64,000 nt of DNA, taken from positions 2,046,001 through 2,110,000 of the forward strand of contig NZ_CP009287.1 in NCBI RefSeq assembly GCF_000758705.1. The letters run 5' to 3'. Every line of letters begins with the position of its first letter. The stretch's first letter is position 1. The position numbers and the translations under genes are program-made. This document shows positions 24,579 to 34,015 of this stretch, one piece after another. A model generated the notes under the pieces. The model was given only the letters and a program-made list of their open reading frames with translations. It was not told the DNA's origin and searched no databases. The DNA is from Paenibacillus graminis. GTDB lineage: Bacteria; Bacillota; Bacilli; Paenibacillales; Paenibacillaceae.

Positions 24579-26336
24579 ATGTTAGCTAAATGGATGATGA
24601 AGCTGTCCGGTCCTTTCCGGCGGAGTATCCGCAACAAGCTCATTCTGACCATGATCGGCCTGGCTGTAGTGCCTATTGTGGCGATTACAGCGCTCGCTGC
24701 CGAGAACACCCGCCGCTCTATGGAGGCTGAAGTGATCAGCACGAATCTCTCCAATATGAAATGGACCGGTGTCTATCTCGGCGACCAGTTCGCCCAGCTG
24801 AATAATCTGATCTATACCGTGCTGATCAGTCCGCATTTAAGCGATTATCTGGCGAATGCTGAGGAAGCGAGCCTGTCCAGCCAATTTACGGCGCAGCGGA
24901 ATATTACCGATACTTTGACGAATCTGTTCTATTCTGCCGGGAACCATGTGGTTGGGGTGGAGCTGTATTTGAAGGAATACAACAAGCTGTTCACAATTAA
25001 TGCCTCGCAGAGCAATATTGAATCCCCGGCTGCGATTCCGGCACCCTATAAGCTGCTGTTCGACCAGAATAAGGATTTCATGATCACAACGGACAGCACG
25101 GATGGCACCAAGTTCCAGCTCATCCGCAGCATTAACCGTTTTGAGAATCAGGAGAAGCTGGGCGGTATCTCCCTGCAGATCCGCTGGGGTGTGCTCGACC
25201 AGACACTGGACCTGCTGGGAAGGGGAAACGAGCATACGGTATTTATCGCCGGAGCTGACGGCAGAGTGCTGTACCAGCCATGGGGCAGTGCTCCGGCTGC
25301 TGTTACACTTCACCGGATCGCCGGCACCAGTGAGACGCAAGGGTATTTTCGCAGCGATCATGAATATGTGTTCTACAACACCATTGACCCGGTGGGTCTG
25401 AAATTGGTCACAGTGATCCCGAACAGCTTCATTAATAAAAGCGCGCTGGCGACCATGAACTTTGGTCTGATTATCGGTGCCGTGTCTGTAGTTGTCGCGA
25501 TTCTGCTCGCTGTCATTCTCGCCTGGCGGCTGGCGACTCCGATAGTGAGTCTGGCCCGTTCGATTCAAGGCTTCGGCATGATGAAGGAGCGGGAGGTGCG
25601 GCTCAGCAACCGTGTGGACGAGATCGGCCTGCTGGAGACGAAGCTGGATCAAATGTCGCACCGCATCCGCGAGCATATCCGGACGGAATACCTGATCAGC
25701 CTGGAAAAAAAGAGTGCCGAGCTTAAAGCGCTGCAGGCGCAGATCAACCCGCACTTTCTGCAGAACACCCTGCAGATGATCGGCAGCATGCTGTTCAAGA
25801 ACAGCCCGGCCGAAAGCTACGGCGTGATTCGGTCGCTGAGCGATATGTTCCGCTATATCATCCGCGAGCCGGAGGATCTGGCGCCGCTGCGGGCGGAGCT
25901 GAACCATCTGAACAACTACATGCAGATTCAGCAGCAGCGGTTCGCCGTCCGGCTGAATTACAGCCTTGAGGTGGATGAAGAGACACTGGGCAGTTTCATT
26001 CCGAAGCTGAGCCTGCAGCCGATTGTGGAGAATGCTTTTTTCCATGGCCTGGAGCCGCAGGAAGGCCCTTGGGAGCTGGAGGTTCAAGTGGCCCGCGCCG
26101 GAGAGGATACAGTCATCACCATCCGTGACAACGGGGTGGGGATCGAGCCGGACAGGCTTGCCGAACTGCAGGGCAGGCTGACCCGGCGCAGCGGGGAGCT
26201 GTGGACCCATGGCGAGCGGATCGGACTGAGCAATGTGGCTTCACGGATTCACCTGCATTTTGGCGACAGCTATGGCATTCGGGTAGAGAGTACAGAAAGA
26301 CAGGGAACCACAGTGACCGTAACCATTCCTCTATAA
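24579..26336 (+). CDS. YesM-type sensor histidine kinase
   Basis: 585 aa from ATG 24579 (GGAG upstream). Membrane helix at about 15-37, an extracellular sensor region of about 250 residues, second helix at about 290-315, HAMP (about 315-370), then the His_kinase domain with His392 in QINPHFLQN, and an ATPase domain with N-box (IVENAFFHGL) and G-box (DNGVGI, GLSNVASR). It signals extracellular sugar to the YesN-type regulator encoded after a 287-bp gap that holds a MITE-like element. Regulates the importer and GH genes by inference. Confidence 0.92.
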   Translation: MLAKWMMKLSGPFRRSIRNKLILTMIGLAVVPIVAITALAAENTRRSMEAEVISTNLSNMKWTGVYLGDQFAQLNNLIYTVLISPHLSDYLANAEEASLSSQFTAQRNITDTLTNLFYSAGNHVVGVELYLKEYNKLFTINASQSNIESPAAIPAPYKLLFDQNKDFMITTDSTDGTKFQLIRSINRFENQEKLGGISLQIRWGVLDQTLDLLGRGNEHTVFIAGADGRVLYQPWGSAPAAVTLHRIAGTSETQGYFRSDHEYVFYNTIDPVGLKLVTVIPNSFINKSALATMNFGLIIGAVSVVVAILLAVILAWRLATPIVSLARSIQGFGMMKEREVRLSNRVDEIGLLETKLDQMSHRIREHIRTEYLISLEKKSAELKALQAQINPHFLQNTLQMIGSMLFKNSPAESYGVIRSLSDMFRYIIREPEDLAPLRAELNHLNNYMQIQQQRFAVRLNYSLEVDEETLGSFIPKLSLQPIVENAFFHGLEPQEGPWELEVQVARAGEDTVITIRDNGVGIEPDRLAELQGRLTRRSGELWTHGERIGLSNVASRIHLHFGDSYGIRVESTERQGTTVTVTIPL

Positions 26337-26346
26337 AAATGAACTA

Positions 26347-26601
26347 TATCAATTGAACTTGAAATTTTTATGAATGAGGGAAAAGTGTCGGAGTGGAAGT
26401 TTGGAACTGGAGGAGCGGTAGCGACCGCCTGAGAGCTTTCCGCAGGAAAGCTGGCTTCGTAAGCATATGCTTTATGTTTGGATTTCTACCGCAGACAGCG
26501 GAATAAAATCAGGAAATCCAAACATAACAGCGGCCGGAAGTCCAAACATTCCGCGCAGACAGGGCAGAACCTGAATTATTGGATTTTCATGTTCAATTTA
26601 T
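26347..26601. repeat. MITE-like element, copy B
   Basis: About 255 bp between the kinase and response-regulator genes. The left end AATTGAACTT and right end GTTCAATTTATA are degenerate versions of copy A's termini. The body shares GGAAGTTTGGAACTGG, GAGCGG and GGAAGTCCAAACATTCC. It contains an inner palindrome around GAGCTTTCC/GGAAAGCT. It separates two genes that usually form one transcript. Confidence 0.75.
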
Positions 26602-26623
26602 AACCGAAAGGAATGAACCGACC

Positions 26624-27709
26624 ATGATAAAAGTGCTGCTCGTGGATGATGAGAGCTGGAACCGGGACATTGTGCGGACGTTCGGCGCATGGGCGGAGCT
26701 TGGAATGGAGATTGCCGGCGAAGCCGAGGACGGGCGGGAAGCGCTGCGCCTGATCAGTGAGCTGTCGCCGCATATCGTAATCACCGACATGCGCATGCCC
26801 GGCGCGGACGGCGTGATGCTGATGAATAATCTTCATGAGCGGAACCCGGAGATCAAAGTCATTGTAGTCAGCGGCTATGATGATTTCAAATATGCCCGGA
26901 ATGCCCTCCGGTACGGGGCGGTGGATTATCTGCTGAAGCCGATTGACCCCAAGGAATTGAACGCTGTGCTGGACAAATGCCGGAGGGAACTGGAGGAGGC
27001 CGGCAGAGGGCAGAGCATATATGCGCTGGATATTGATGTGTCGTTGTGGCTGTCCTCTTACAAACAGCGGATGCGTGTGCATTTCAACGAATTGAATGCC
27101 GAGGGGGTAAATTCGGTCCTGCAAGGGATTGGCAGAGAGCTGGAGCATGAGGGCGTAAAGGGGCCCGGCGTCTTCCGGCAGGCGGCAAGTGAAATGCTGC
27201 TGCTGCTGAAGGAGCTCATCCGGGGAAACGGTCTGGAGGAAGACTTATTGAAAGCGGAGATTCCCCATACGGCACTTGCATCGGCAGAGAGCGTATCAGC
27301 ATATCTGACAGAGCTCTATGAAGCAAGTCTTGAGCAGCTCATCGGGCAGCGCAAGTTCAAAAACAAGCTCAATCTGGAGGAAGTGAGGTTGTATATTGAC
27401 GGGCATTTTGCTGAGGCGGTAACGCTGGACGGGCTGGCGAGAGCTTTTTTTGTCAGCAAGGAATATTTAAGCAAAGTGTTCAAGCAGGAGTACGGCTGCA
27501 ACGTCACGGATTATATTCTCGGGCTGCGGATGGACAAAGCCAGGGAGTGGCTGGCCGATGAAAATATTCCAATCAAGACCGTGGCTGAGCTTGCAGGATA
27601 TGAGGATGTCGGCTATTTCTACAGGGTATTCAAAAAGCATTTCGGTGTAGCTCCAGGGGAAATGCGCAAGCAGAAATCCGGTTTAAAAATGTCCAATCCG
27701 GAAGGGTAA
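26624..27709 (+). CDS. YesN-type response regulator, receiver plus AraC HTH
   Basis: 361 aa. Receiver at 1-120 with Asp9/Asp10-type acidic pocket, phospho-acceptor Asp55 (VITDMRMPG) and Lys105 (LLKPID). A linker of about 140 residues follows, then the AraC double HTH at about 260-355 (LDGLARAFFVSKEYLSKVFKQEYG and IKTVAELAGYEDVGYFYRVFKKHFG). Its stop is at 27709 and its last codons contain the first GTCCAAT box of the transporter promoter. It is the best candidate for the protein that binds the paired GTCCAAT boxes here and before GH30. Confidence 0.93.
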   Translation: MIKVLLVDDESWNRDIVRTFGAWAELGMEIAGEAEDGREALRLISELSPHIVITDMRMPGADGVMLMNNLHERNPEIKVIVVSGYDDFKYARNALRYGAVDYLLKPIDPKELNAVLDKCRRELEEAGRGQSIYALDIDVSLWLSSYKQRMRVHFNELNAEGVNSVLQGIGRELEHEGVKGPGVFRQAASEMLLLLKELIRGNGLEEDLLKAEIPHTALASAESVSAYLTELYEASLEQLIGQRKFKNKLNLEEVRLYIDGHFAEAVTLDGLARAFFVSKEYLSKVFKQEYGCNVTDYILGLRMDKAREWLADENIPIKTVAELAGYEDVGYFYRVFKKHFGVAPGEMRKQKSGLKMSNPEG

Positions 27710-27760
27710 TTCCGTCCAATTAAACGCTTTCATATTCAGGATACAATGAAAGCGTAAACA
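27691..27760 (+). promoter_or_regulatory. ABC importer promoter: two GTCCAAT boxes, -10 and cre
   Basis: GTCCAAT at 27691-27697 (inside the end of the regulator gene) and 27714-27720, TACAAT at 27742-27747, and a perfect cre, ATGAAAGCGTAAACA, at 27746-27760. A second, less perfect cre in reverse orientation lies at about 27718-27732. Every element is exactly 4846 bp from its counterpart before GH30. Confidence 0.78.
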
Positions 27761-27788
27761 AAACACAGACATTGGGAGGTCTTACAGC

Positions 27789-29102
27789 ATGAAAAAGATG
27801 AGCCAAGGGTTACTCGTCACATTCCTCGCCGCTGCACTTCTTGCAGGCTGCGGCAGCAATAACGGCGGAAATGCAGGCAATGCAGCCGGAGACGATGCAA
27901 GCACCGGCAGCGGAAGTGCCAGCGCCAAAAGCGTCACACTGAAGATGTTCATCGCGCAGCCGCGCTTCAAGGAGCAGTATGACAACTACATCGCCGAGTT
28001 CGTGAAGAAAGAGAAAGCGGACAAAAACATCGATGTCTCCGTACAGCTGGAAATGCCAACGGCGGACAATGCTTCCCAGATTCTCAAGACGCGGCTTGCT
28101 TCGAATGACGCGCCGGATATTTTCGCCATCCATGCTGTCAACGAAATCCCGTCCTATTATAAAGCCGGATATTTGGAGGATCTGACCAGCCAGCCGTTTG
28201 TCGGCAAGCTGCTGGACAGCGTGAAGCCTTCAGTGACCACTACAGACGGCAAGGTTGTGGCGCTGCCGCTGGAAACCCTCTCCTGGGGTTATCTGTACAA
28301 TAAAAAAATCTTCAGCGAGCAGGGACTGACTCCACCGACGACTCTGACCGAGATGAAGACAGTCATCGGGAAGCTCAAAGCCAACAATGTAACCCCATTT
28401 GTCCTCTCCTATAAGGAGTCCTGGATTCCGCAGCTGGTGCTGCCGCTGGCAGTGGGCGGGATGATGAAAACCGAAGATCCTGAATTCGTGAACAAGATGA
28501 ACAAGGACGAAGGCTCCTTCAGTGAAATGAAATCGGCGATCTTTGATGTATTCGATCTGATCAATGAGAACGGCACAGCCAAAGCCACTGAAGTCGGCGG
28601 TGATGACGGAGCAGCAGCTTTTGCCGCAGGCAAGGGGGCGATGTGGCTGATGGGCCCATGGTATGCCGAAACGATCCTTAAGTCGAACCCCGATTTGGAC
28701 TTTGGCGTAGCTCCGCTGCCGATTAACGACAACCCGGAGGCAACGCTGATCAATCTCAGCGCTTCAACGTCGCTGGCAGTGTCTCCAACCAGCAAAAATA
28801 AAGAAGTCGCACTTGATTTCCTTAACTATGTGCTGGACGACCAGGCGTCCAACGGGCTTTTCCAGGCGATGAAGTTCAATCCGGTATCCACCGTTCATAC
28901 CTATGAAAGCTACCCTTGGATCACTGAAGCTACCACCTATGTCAAAGCAGGCAAGTCCGTACAGGACCCGGCCATTCCGCAATCGGTCAAAGATGAGGTG
29001 GGCAAAGGGCTGCAGGCATACTACGCCGGACAAATGTCGCAGGATGATGTGCTGAAGGCACTCGATAAAGCGTGGAAATCCTACAACAAAGTGAATAAAT
29101 AA
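27789..29102 (+). CDS. Sugar ABC transporter substrate-binding lipoprotein
   Basis: 437 aa. Lipoprotein signal peptide with lipobox ALLAGC (Cys21), a Gly/Asn/Ser-rich linker to about residue 50, then a family-1 (CUT1-type) extracellular solute-binding fold with a conserved SWGYLYNKKIF segment and a C-terminal hinge region. It captures an oligosaccharide at the membrane surface. It is the first gene of the importer operon, driven by the GTCCAAT/cre promoter. No ATPase gene is present; such importers usually share a general MsmX-type ATPase encoded elsewhere. Confidence 0.93.
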   Translation: MKKMSQGLLVTFLAAALLAGCGSNNGGNAGNAAGDDASTGSGSASAKSVTLKMFIAQPRFKEQYDNYIAEFVKKEKADKNIDVSVQLEMPTADNASQILKTRLASNDAPDIFAIHAVNEIPSYYKAGYLEDLTSQPFVGKLLDSVKPSVTTTDGKVVALPLETLSWGYLYNKKIFSEQGLTPPTTLTEMKTVIGKLKANNVTPFVLSYKESWIPQLVLPLAVGGMMKTEDPEFVNKMNKDEGSFSEMKSAIFDVFDLINENGTAKATEVGGDDGAAAFAAGKGAMWLMGPWYAETILKSNPDLDFGVAPLPINDNPEATLINLSASTSLAVSPTSKNKEVALDFLNYVLDDQASNGLFQAMKFNPVSTVHTYESYPWITEATTYVKAGKSVQDPAIPQSVKDEVGKGLQAYYAGQMSQDDVLKALDKAWKSYNKVNK

Positions 29103-29117
29103 GCTGCGGCAGACGAT

Positions 29118-29160
29118 CAGGGATGGAAGAGCGGTTGAACCCCATTTTCCTCCATCCCTG
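29118..29160 (+). other. Stem-loop between binding-protein and permease genes
   Basis: 10-bp stem CAGGGATGGA / TCCATCCCTG with a 23-nt loop in the gap, not followed by a long T-run. Such hairpins often raise binding-protein mRNA over permease mRNA by partial termination or protection of the 3' end. Confidence 0.6.
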
Positions 29161-29201
29161 TTTGCTGCTGCCCACATCATAGAAGGAGAGGGGCGGATAC
29201 T

Positions 29202-30086
29202 GTGCCGGTCAAGAGCTATAAACATATTGTTTCGCTGCTTGCTTTCGTCGCGCCCGCATTTATCATCTACTTATTGTTTCTGCTGATCCCCACAATCGGC
29301 GGCATGTACTACAGCTTCACGGACTGGAACGGCCTGAACCGCAATTATTCTTTTATCGGACTGGGTAATTTTATTGAAGCGCTTCGTGAAGATCCCGATT
29401 TCGTGCATTCGCTTATGTTTACGCTTAAATATGTGCTGTTCATGATTGTCCTGCAAAATGTATTTGCGCTGGTGCTTGCCGTGTTCATTGAGACGAAAAC
29501 CAGAACCAAAGGCTTCTTCCGCACCCTCTTTTTCATGCCGAATATGATCAGCACGATTATCAGCGCCTTTATGTGGACCTTCGTGTTCTCCCAGGTGCTG
29601 CCGCAAATTGCGGAGAAAACGGCCATGTCCTTTCTGGACCAGCTGTGGATCGGCGATCCCAAGGTATCCTTTTATTCGATCATAATCGTATCGCTGTGGA
29701 ATGGCGTCGGCTATATGATGATTATATATCTGGCTGCCCTGCAGGGTGTGCCGCAAAGCCTCAAGGAAGCCGCCGTTATCGATGGTGCCAGCCCGTTTCA
29801 GACGTTCCGTAAGGTAACGCTGCCGATGATTACGCATGCAGTGACCATCTGCTTCTTCTTAACCCTGAACGGAGCATTTAAAGTGTTCGAGGTGGTCTAT
29901 GGCCTCACGGGTGGCGGCCCGGGGCGCAGTACGCAGGTCATCACGATGAATATTTATGAAGAGGCATTCTCCAACAACTTCCGCTACGGGTATGCCAGCG
30001 CCAAATCGGTGATTCTGTTCGTCATTATCCTGATCTTCACCTTCATCCAGATTGGTGTCATGAAACGAAAAGAGGTGGAAGCATGA
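29202..30086 (+). CDS. Sugar ABC transporter permease (MalF/UgpA type)
   Basis: 294 aa from a GTG start with AAGGAGAGG upstream. Six membrane helices, with the ATPase-contact loop EAAVIDGASPFQTFRKVTLP at about 185-205. The C terminus overlaps the next permease start by 4 nt, so the two are translated together and form the membrane channel of the importer. Confidence 0.92.
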   Translation: MPVKSYKHIVSLLAFVAPAFIIYLLFLLIPTIGGMYYSFTDWNGLNRNYSFIGLGNFIEALREDPDFVHSLMFTLKYVLFMIVLQNVFALVLAVFIETKTRTKGFFRTLFFMPNMISTIISAFMWTFVFSQVLPQIAEKTAMSFLDQLWIGDPKVSFYSIIIVSLWNGVGYMMIIYLAALQGVPQSLKEAAVIDGASPFQTFRKVTLPMITHAVTICFFLTLNGAFKVFEVVYGLTGGGPGRSTQVITMNIYEEAFSNNFRYGYASAKSVILFVIILIFTFIQIGVMKRKEVEA

Positions 30087-30910
30087 GACTGAGAAAAGGA
30101 GCTTCGCTGTTCATTACTTTGTTTCTGTCTATCGGTGCCGTCATTTCCTTCTTCCCGATCTATCTGGCGATCATCAATTCCGTGAAAACCCAGGGCGAGA
30201 TGTTCACTTCCTTTATAGCGCTGCCGACCAAGCTGCATTTCGAGAACTACAGCCAGGCTTTTGATAAAATCAACCTGCTGCACAGCACGCTCAACTCGGT
30301 GATTGTGTCTGTGATCGGGATTGGAGGCATTATCTTCTGTGCTGCCCTGGCCGGCTATAAGCTGTCCCGGACCTCCGGAAGGCTTAGCGCAGCGATCTTC
30401 TCCTTGTTCATCGCTTCGATGCTGGTGCCGTTTCATTCGATCATGATTCCGCTGACCCGGATGGCCAAATCCCTGCATGTCAGCGGCAGCACCTACGGCC
30501 TTGCCCTGATCTATATCGGTCTTGGGGTAAATATGGCAATTTTCCTGTATCATGGCTTTGTGAAGTCCATTCCCCGCGAATTGGAGGAAGCGGCGCGCAT
30601 TGACGGCTGCGGTGAGTTCCAGACCTTTTTCCGCATCATCTTTCCGCTGCTGCTGCCGATTACCGTAACCATTGCGATTCTCGACTTCCTGTGGATCTGG
30701 AATGACTTCCTGCTGCCGCTGCTGATGCTTACGGATGCCAACAAATACACGCTGATCCTGTCCACGAATACTTTGTTTGGGGAATACAACAAGGAGTGGT
30801 CGCTCATTCTGGCCGCACTGGTGCTGACCGCACTCCCAGTCATTGTCATCTACGGGTTCTTCCAGAAGTTTATTATGCAGGGGATCGCCGAGGGAGCAAT
30901 TAAGGGCTGA
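30083..30910 (+). CDS. Sugar ABC transporter permease (MalG/UgpE type)
   Basis: 275 aa, start overlapping the previous stop (ATGA). Six membrane helices and the EAA loop EEAARIDGCGEFQTFFRIIFP at about 170-190. Partner permease of the heterodimeric channel. The 219-bp gap to the GH42 gene is mostly filled by an inverted MITE-like element. Confidence 0.92.
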   Translation: MRLRKGASLFITLFLSIGAVISFFPIYLAIINSVKTQGEMFTSFIALPTKLHFENYSQAFDKINLLHSTLNSVIVSVIGIGGIIFCAALAGYKLSRTSGRLSAAIFSLFIASMLVPFHSIMIPLTRMAKSLHVSGSTYGLALIYIGLGVNMAIFLYHGFVKSIPRELEEAARIDGCGEFQTFFRIIFPLLLPITVTIAILDFLWIWNDFLLPLLMLTDANKYTLILSTNTLFGEYNKEWSLILAALVLTALPVIVIYGFFQKFIMQGIAEGAIKG

Positions 30911-30920
30911 GTCTGAGTGA

Positions 30921-31103
30921 TATAAGGTGAACCTCAAATTTTAAAATTGGGTTTGGCCGTACTGCGGGATTGTTTGGACTTCCTGATTGTACCCGCGATT
31001 TGCGGTAGAAATCCAAACCTTGCCTATGCTTCCGAAGCGAGCTTTCCAGCGGAAAGCTTTTAGGCGGACACTGCCGCTCCTACAGTTCCAAACGTCTAAT
31101 GCA
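30921..31103. repeat. MITE-like element, copy C, inverted
   Basis: About 183 bp, reverse orientation to copies A and B. It starts TATAAGGTGAACC (one terminus), contains TGTTTGGACTTCCTGATTG and ends with TACAGTTCCAAACG. The inner GAAAGCTTT palindrome matches copy B. The far terminus is lost or changed. Confidence 0.75.
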
Positions 31104-31128
31104 TCCACGAGGGAGGAAAAGAACAATA

Positions 31129-33129
31129 ATGAATCAACTTCGCTACGGCGTGGCCTATTACGACGAATATATGCCTTGCGAGAGGCTCGATGAAGATATT
31201 GCCATGATGAAGGCGGCGGGCATCAACACAGTCCGCATTGCTGAATCCACCTGGAGTACCCATGAGCCGCAGAACGGCGTGTTCGACTTCACCTCGGTTG
31301 ACCGGGTGCTGGACGCGATGCATGCGGCGGGGATCGCGGTGATCGTCGGAACACCGACCTATGCCGTACCCGCATGGCTGGTGAAGGAGCACCCGGGTGT
31401 CCTGGCCGTAACGCCCAAGGGACCGGGTAAATACGGCGCGCGTCAGATAATGGATATTACCAGTCCCGCCTATCTGTTCCATGCGGAGCGGATCATCCGC
31501 AAGCTGATCAGCCGGGTCTGCAAGCATCCGGCGGTGATCGGCTACCAGACAGACAATGAAACCAAGCATTACGAGACGGCCGGAGACAATGTACAGCTGC
31601 TGTTCGTCAAATATATGCGGGAGAAATTCGGAACACTGGAAGAGGTCAACCGCCGTTTCGGGCTGGACTACTGGAGCAACCGGATCAACAGCTGGGAGGA
31701 CTTCCCTTCGGTGGTGGGCACCATTAACGGCAGTCTCGGGGCGGAGTTCGCCCGTTTCCAGCGCGGGCTGGTGACGGATTTTCTGGCCTGGCAGGCGGCA
31801 CTGGTGAACGAGTATAAGCAGCCGGGGCAGTTCGTCACGCAGAACTTTGATTTTGAATGGCGGGGGTATTCGTACGGAGTGCAGCCATCCGTCGACCACT
31901 TTGCCGCCGCAGAGGCCTTCGATATTGCCGGCGTGGATATTTACCATCCCTCGCAGCACGAGCTGACCGGAACGGAGATCGCCTTCGGCGGCGATATGGC
32001 CCGCTCGCTGAAGCGCAGCAACTACCTGGTGCTGGAGACGCAGGCACAGGCTTTTCCCCACTGGACTCCATATCCGGGGCAGCTCCGTTTGCAAGCCTTC
32101 AGCCATCTGGCCTCCGGCGCGAATATGGTAGCCTACTGGCACTGGCACTCCATTCATAATTCATTCGAGACGTATTGGAAAGGGCTGCTCAGCCATGATT
32201 TCAAGCCGAACCCGGTGTATAACGAGGCAATTACGATTGGCAGGGATTTTGCACGTTTGAGCGGATCGCTGTTCGGCCTGCACAAGAAGAACAAGGTTGC
32301 TGTAATGGTCAGCAACGAAGCCCTGAGCGCAATGGAGTGGTTCAAGCTGCCGGATGGCAAGAACTACAACGACGTCGTGCGCTGGCTGTATGACGGGCTG
32401 TACCGGATGAACATCGAATGCGATTTCATTCAGCCGGGCTATGCCGGGCTGTCCGAGTACAGTCTCATTATTGTCCCGGCGCTGTATGCGGTCTCCGATG
32501 AGGCTTTGGAGCGTCTGAATGAATACGTAAGACAAGGCGGCCATGCCGTGTACTCGTTCAAAAGCGGGTTCGCGGACGAAACCGTCAAGGTGCGTACCAC
32601 TGTCCAGCCGGGGATCATCAGCGAGGCCTGCGGGATCGGCTACAGCCTGTTCGTGACACCGCATGAGGTGTCGCTGAAGAGCGAGAATGCGGCAGTCTGC
32701 GCCGGAGACAACCGCGTGGAAGCGTGGATGGAGCTAATAACGCCGACGACGGCGGAGGTGCTGCTCCGGTACGATCATCCGCATTGGGGCCAATATGCCG
32801 CAGTGACCCGGAACCGTTACGGCCAGGGGAGCGCGACCTATATCGGCTGCATGACAAGCCCGGAGCTGGCAGGCAGCATCCTGAGAGCAGCGGTGCAGGA
32901 GGCCGGATTATGGGGGGCGGACCAGGAGCTGGCTTTTCCGCTGATCGTTAAGACAGGCATCAATCCGCAGAACCAGACGGTCCGCTATTACTTTAATTAC
33001 TCTGACTCGCCGCAGTCACTGGTTTATCCGCACGGCCCTGCGGAAGAGCTGCTGTCGGGACGGGAGTTTGCCCCGGGAGAGGAACTTGAGCTGGCTCCTT
33101 GGGGAGCAGCAATTTTGCTTGAGCATTAG
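31129..33129 (+). CDS. Glycoside hydrolase family 42 beta-galactosidase
   Basis: 666 aa from ATG 31129 (GGGAGGA site). Barrel domain with acid/base Glu144 in YQTDNETKHY and nucleophile Glu303 in NYLVLETQAQ, WRGYSYGVQPSVDHF region between, then a trimerisation domain (about 385-590) and a small beta domain at the end. No signal peptide, so cytoplasmic. Hydrolyses beta-galactosides, or possibly alpha-L-arabinosides in some members. Follows the importer genes and may belong to the same transcript; no strong terminator lies between them. Confidence 0.92.
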   Translation: MNQLRYGVAYYDEYMPCERLDEDIAMMKAAGINTVRIAESTWSTHEPQNGVFDFTSVDRVLDAMHAAGIAVIVGTPTYAVPAWLVKEHPGVLAVTPKGPGKYGARQIMDITSPAYLFHAERIIRKLISRVCKHPAVIGYQTDNETKHYETAGDNVQLLFVKYMREKFGTLEEVNRRFGLDYWSNRINSWEDFPSVVGTINGSLGAEFARFQRGLVTDFLAWQAALVNEYKQPGQFVTQNFDFEWRGYSYGVQPSVDHFAAAEAFDIAGVDIYHPSQHELTGTEIAFGGDMARSLKRSNYLVLETQAQAFPHWTPYPGQLRLQAFSHLASGANMVAYWHWHSIHNSFETYWKGLLSHDFKPNPVYNEAITIGRDFARLSGSLFGLHKKNKVAVMVSNEALSAMEWFKLPDGKNYNDVVRWLYDGLYRMNIECDFIQPGYAGLSEYSLIIVPALYAVSDEALERLNEYVRQGGHAVYSFKSGFADETVKVRTTVQPGIISEACGIGYSLFVTPHEVSLKSENAAVCAGDNRVEAWMELITPTTAEVLLRYDHPHWGQYAAVTRNRYGQGSATYIGCMTSPELAGSILRAAVQEAGLWGADQELAFPLIVKTGINPQNQTVRYYFNYSDSPQSLVYPHGPAEELLSGREFAPGEELELAPWGAAILLEH

Positions 33130-33276
33130 GCATACAGAGTGTTTGCTGAATGAGCCCGGACATAGCAGTCACGGGAGTGAACCTCGATAATGATGCGGAT
33201 GAAAAAGTCTATATGATGCTGATGAGAGTACTATGAACCGAATCAACAAATAATACTGCTGAGTAAGTCTCTAAAT

Positions 33277-33402
33277 AGTGCTGCCGATAGCACCGACAGT
33301 GCTGCTGATAGCTCCGATAGTGCTGCTGATAGCTCCGATAGTGCTGCTGATAGCACCGACAGTGCTGCCGATAGCTCCGATAGTGCTGCTGATAGGCGCA
33401 TT
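33277..33402. repeat. 21-bp tandem repeat, 6 units
   Basis: Units starting AGTGCTG at 33277, 33298, 33319, 33340, 33361 and 33382, typically AGTGCTGCTGATAGCTCCGAT. Two unit variants alternate (GCTCCGAT and GCACCGAC). The rest of the spacer from 33130 to 33505 shows no gene. Confidence 0.85.
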
Positions 33403-33509
33403 CGAAATGCTGTCCGCAGATGGGACTGGAATTGCTGAACAAACTAGGGGTTGCCTTTCGCCCGGGAATTTGCTAACATACGATGTAACTTAATAATTCT
33501 TTTTTAGTT

Positions 33510-33645
33510 TTCTAGGGTTCCGCGGCGCATTTAGGCTGGCAGGTCCGAGGGAAAACGCACGGAGTAATAATTCCGTGTCAACACGGAGGGATAAAAGCCC
33601 GGGAGGTATCGTCATTGGACGATGGCCTTCCGGGCTTATTTGTTT
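33510..33645 (+). ncRNA. ykkC/guanidine-I riboswitch with terminator
   Basis: The ykkC leader hallmarks are in order: TAGGGTTCCG, GGCTGGCAGGTCCGAGGG, ACGGAG, ACACGGAGGGATAAAAGCCCGGGAGG. The last part pairs with GGCCTTCCGGGCTT (about 33624-33638) to form the terminator, which ends in a short TTATTTG tract. Guanidine binding keeps the downstream genes on. The next two genes are SMR exporters, the usual partners of this riboswitch class, which supports the call strongly. Confidence 0.92.
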
Positions 33646-33669
33646 GGAATCAGAGGAGGCGATTCAATC

Positions 33670-34014
33670 ATGAAAAACAATAGCGCATGGTTCAAAATTG
33701 CAGGTGCCGCCTGCTTGGAGGTAGTGTGGGTAATCGGGCTGAAGCATGCTTCGGTTCCCTGGGAATGGCTGATTACGGGACTGGCGCTGCTGGTCAGCTT
33801 CTATACCATAATCGTAGCGAGCAGAAAACTGCCGGTAGGCACGGTGTATTCTGTATTTGTTGGATTAGGCACGGCAGGTACTGTTCTGGCAGATATGCTC
33901 TGGTTCGGTGAACCGTTCCGATGGATCAAATTAGTACTTATATTGGTGCTGCTGGCCGGAGTCATTGGATTGAAGCTTGTTACCGGAAATTCCCATACAA
34001 AGGAGGTGTCATAA
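33670..34014 (+). CDS. SMR family transporter subunit, probable guanidine exporter
   Basis: 114 aa from ATG 33670 (GGAGG). Four membrane helices with conserved Glu17 in [12 protein letters not shown] and the W-x-x-x-L-KHA type pattern of SugE/Gdx proteins. First of two SMR genes downstream of the guanidine-I riboswitch, as in the ykkC-ykkD pair of Bacillus. Paired SMR genes usually form a heterodimer. Guanidinium/proton exchange is inferred from the riboswitch and family. Confidence 0.9.
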   Translation: MKNNSAWFKIAGAACLEVVWVIGLKHASVPWEWLITGLALLVSFYTIIVASRKLPVGTVYSVFVGLGTAGTVLADMLWFGEPFRWIKLVLILVLLAGVIGLKLVTGNSHTKEVS

Positions 34015-34015
34015 C

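Noticed and set aside
24837..26210. 457-codon minus-strand frame inside the kinase gene
   Set aside because: Shadow of the YesM-type gene; translation is Gln/His/Leu rich without family features.
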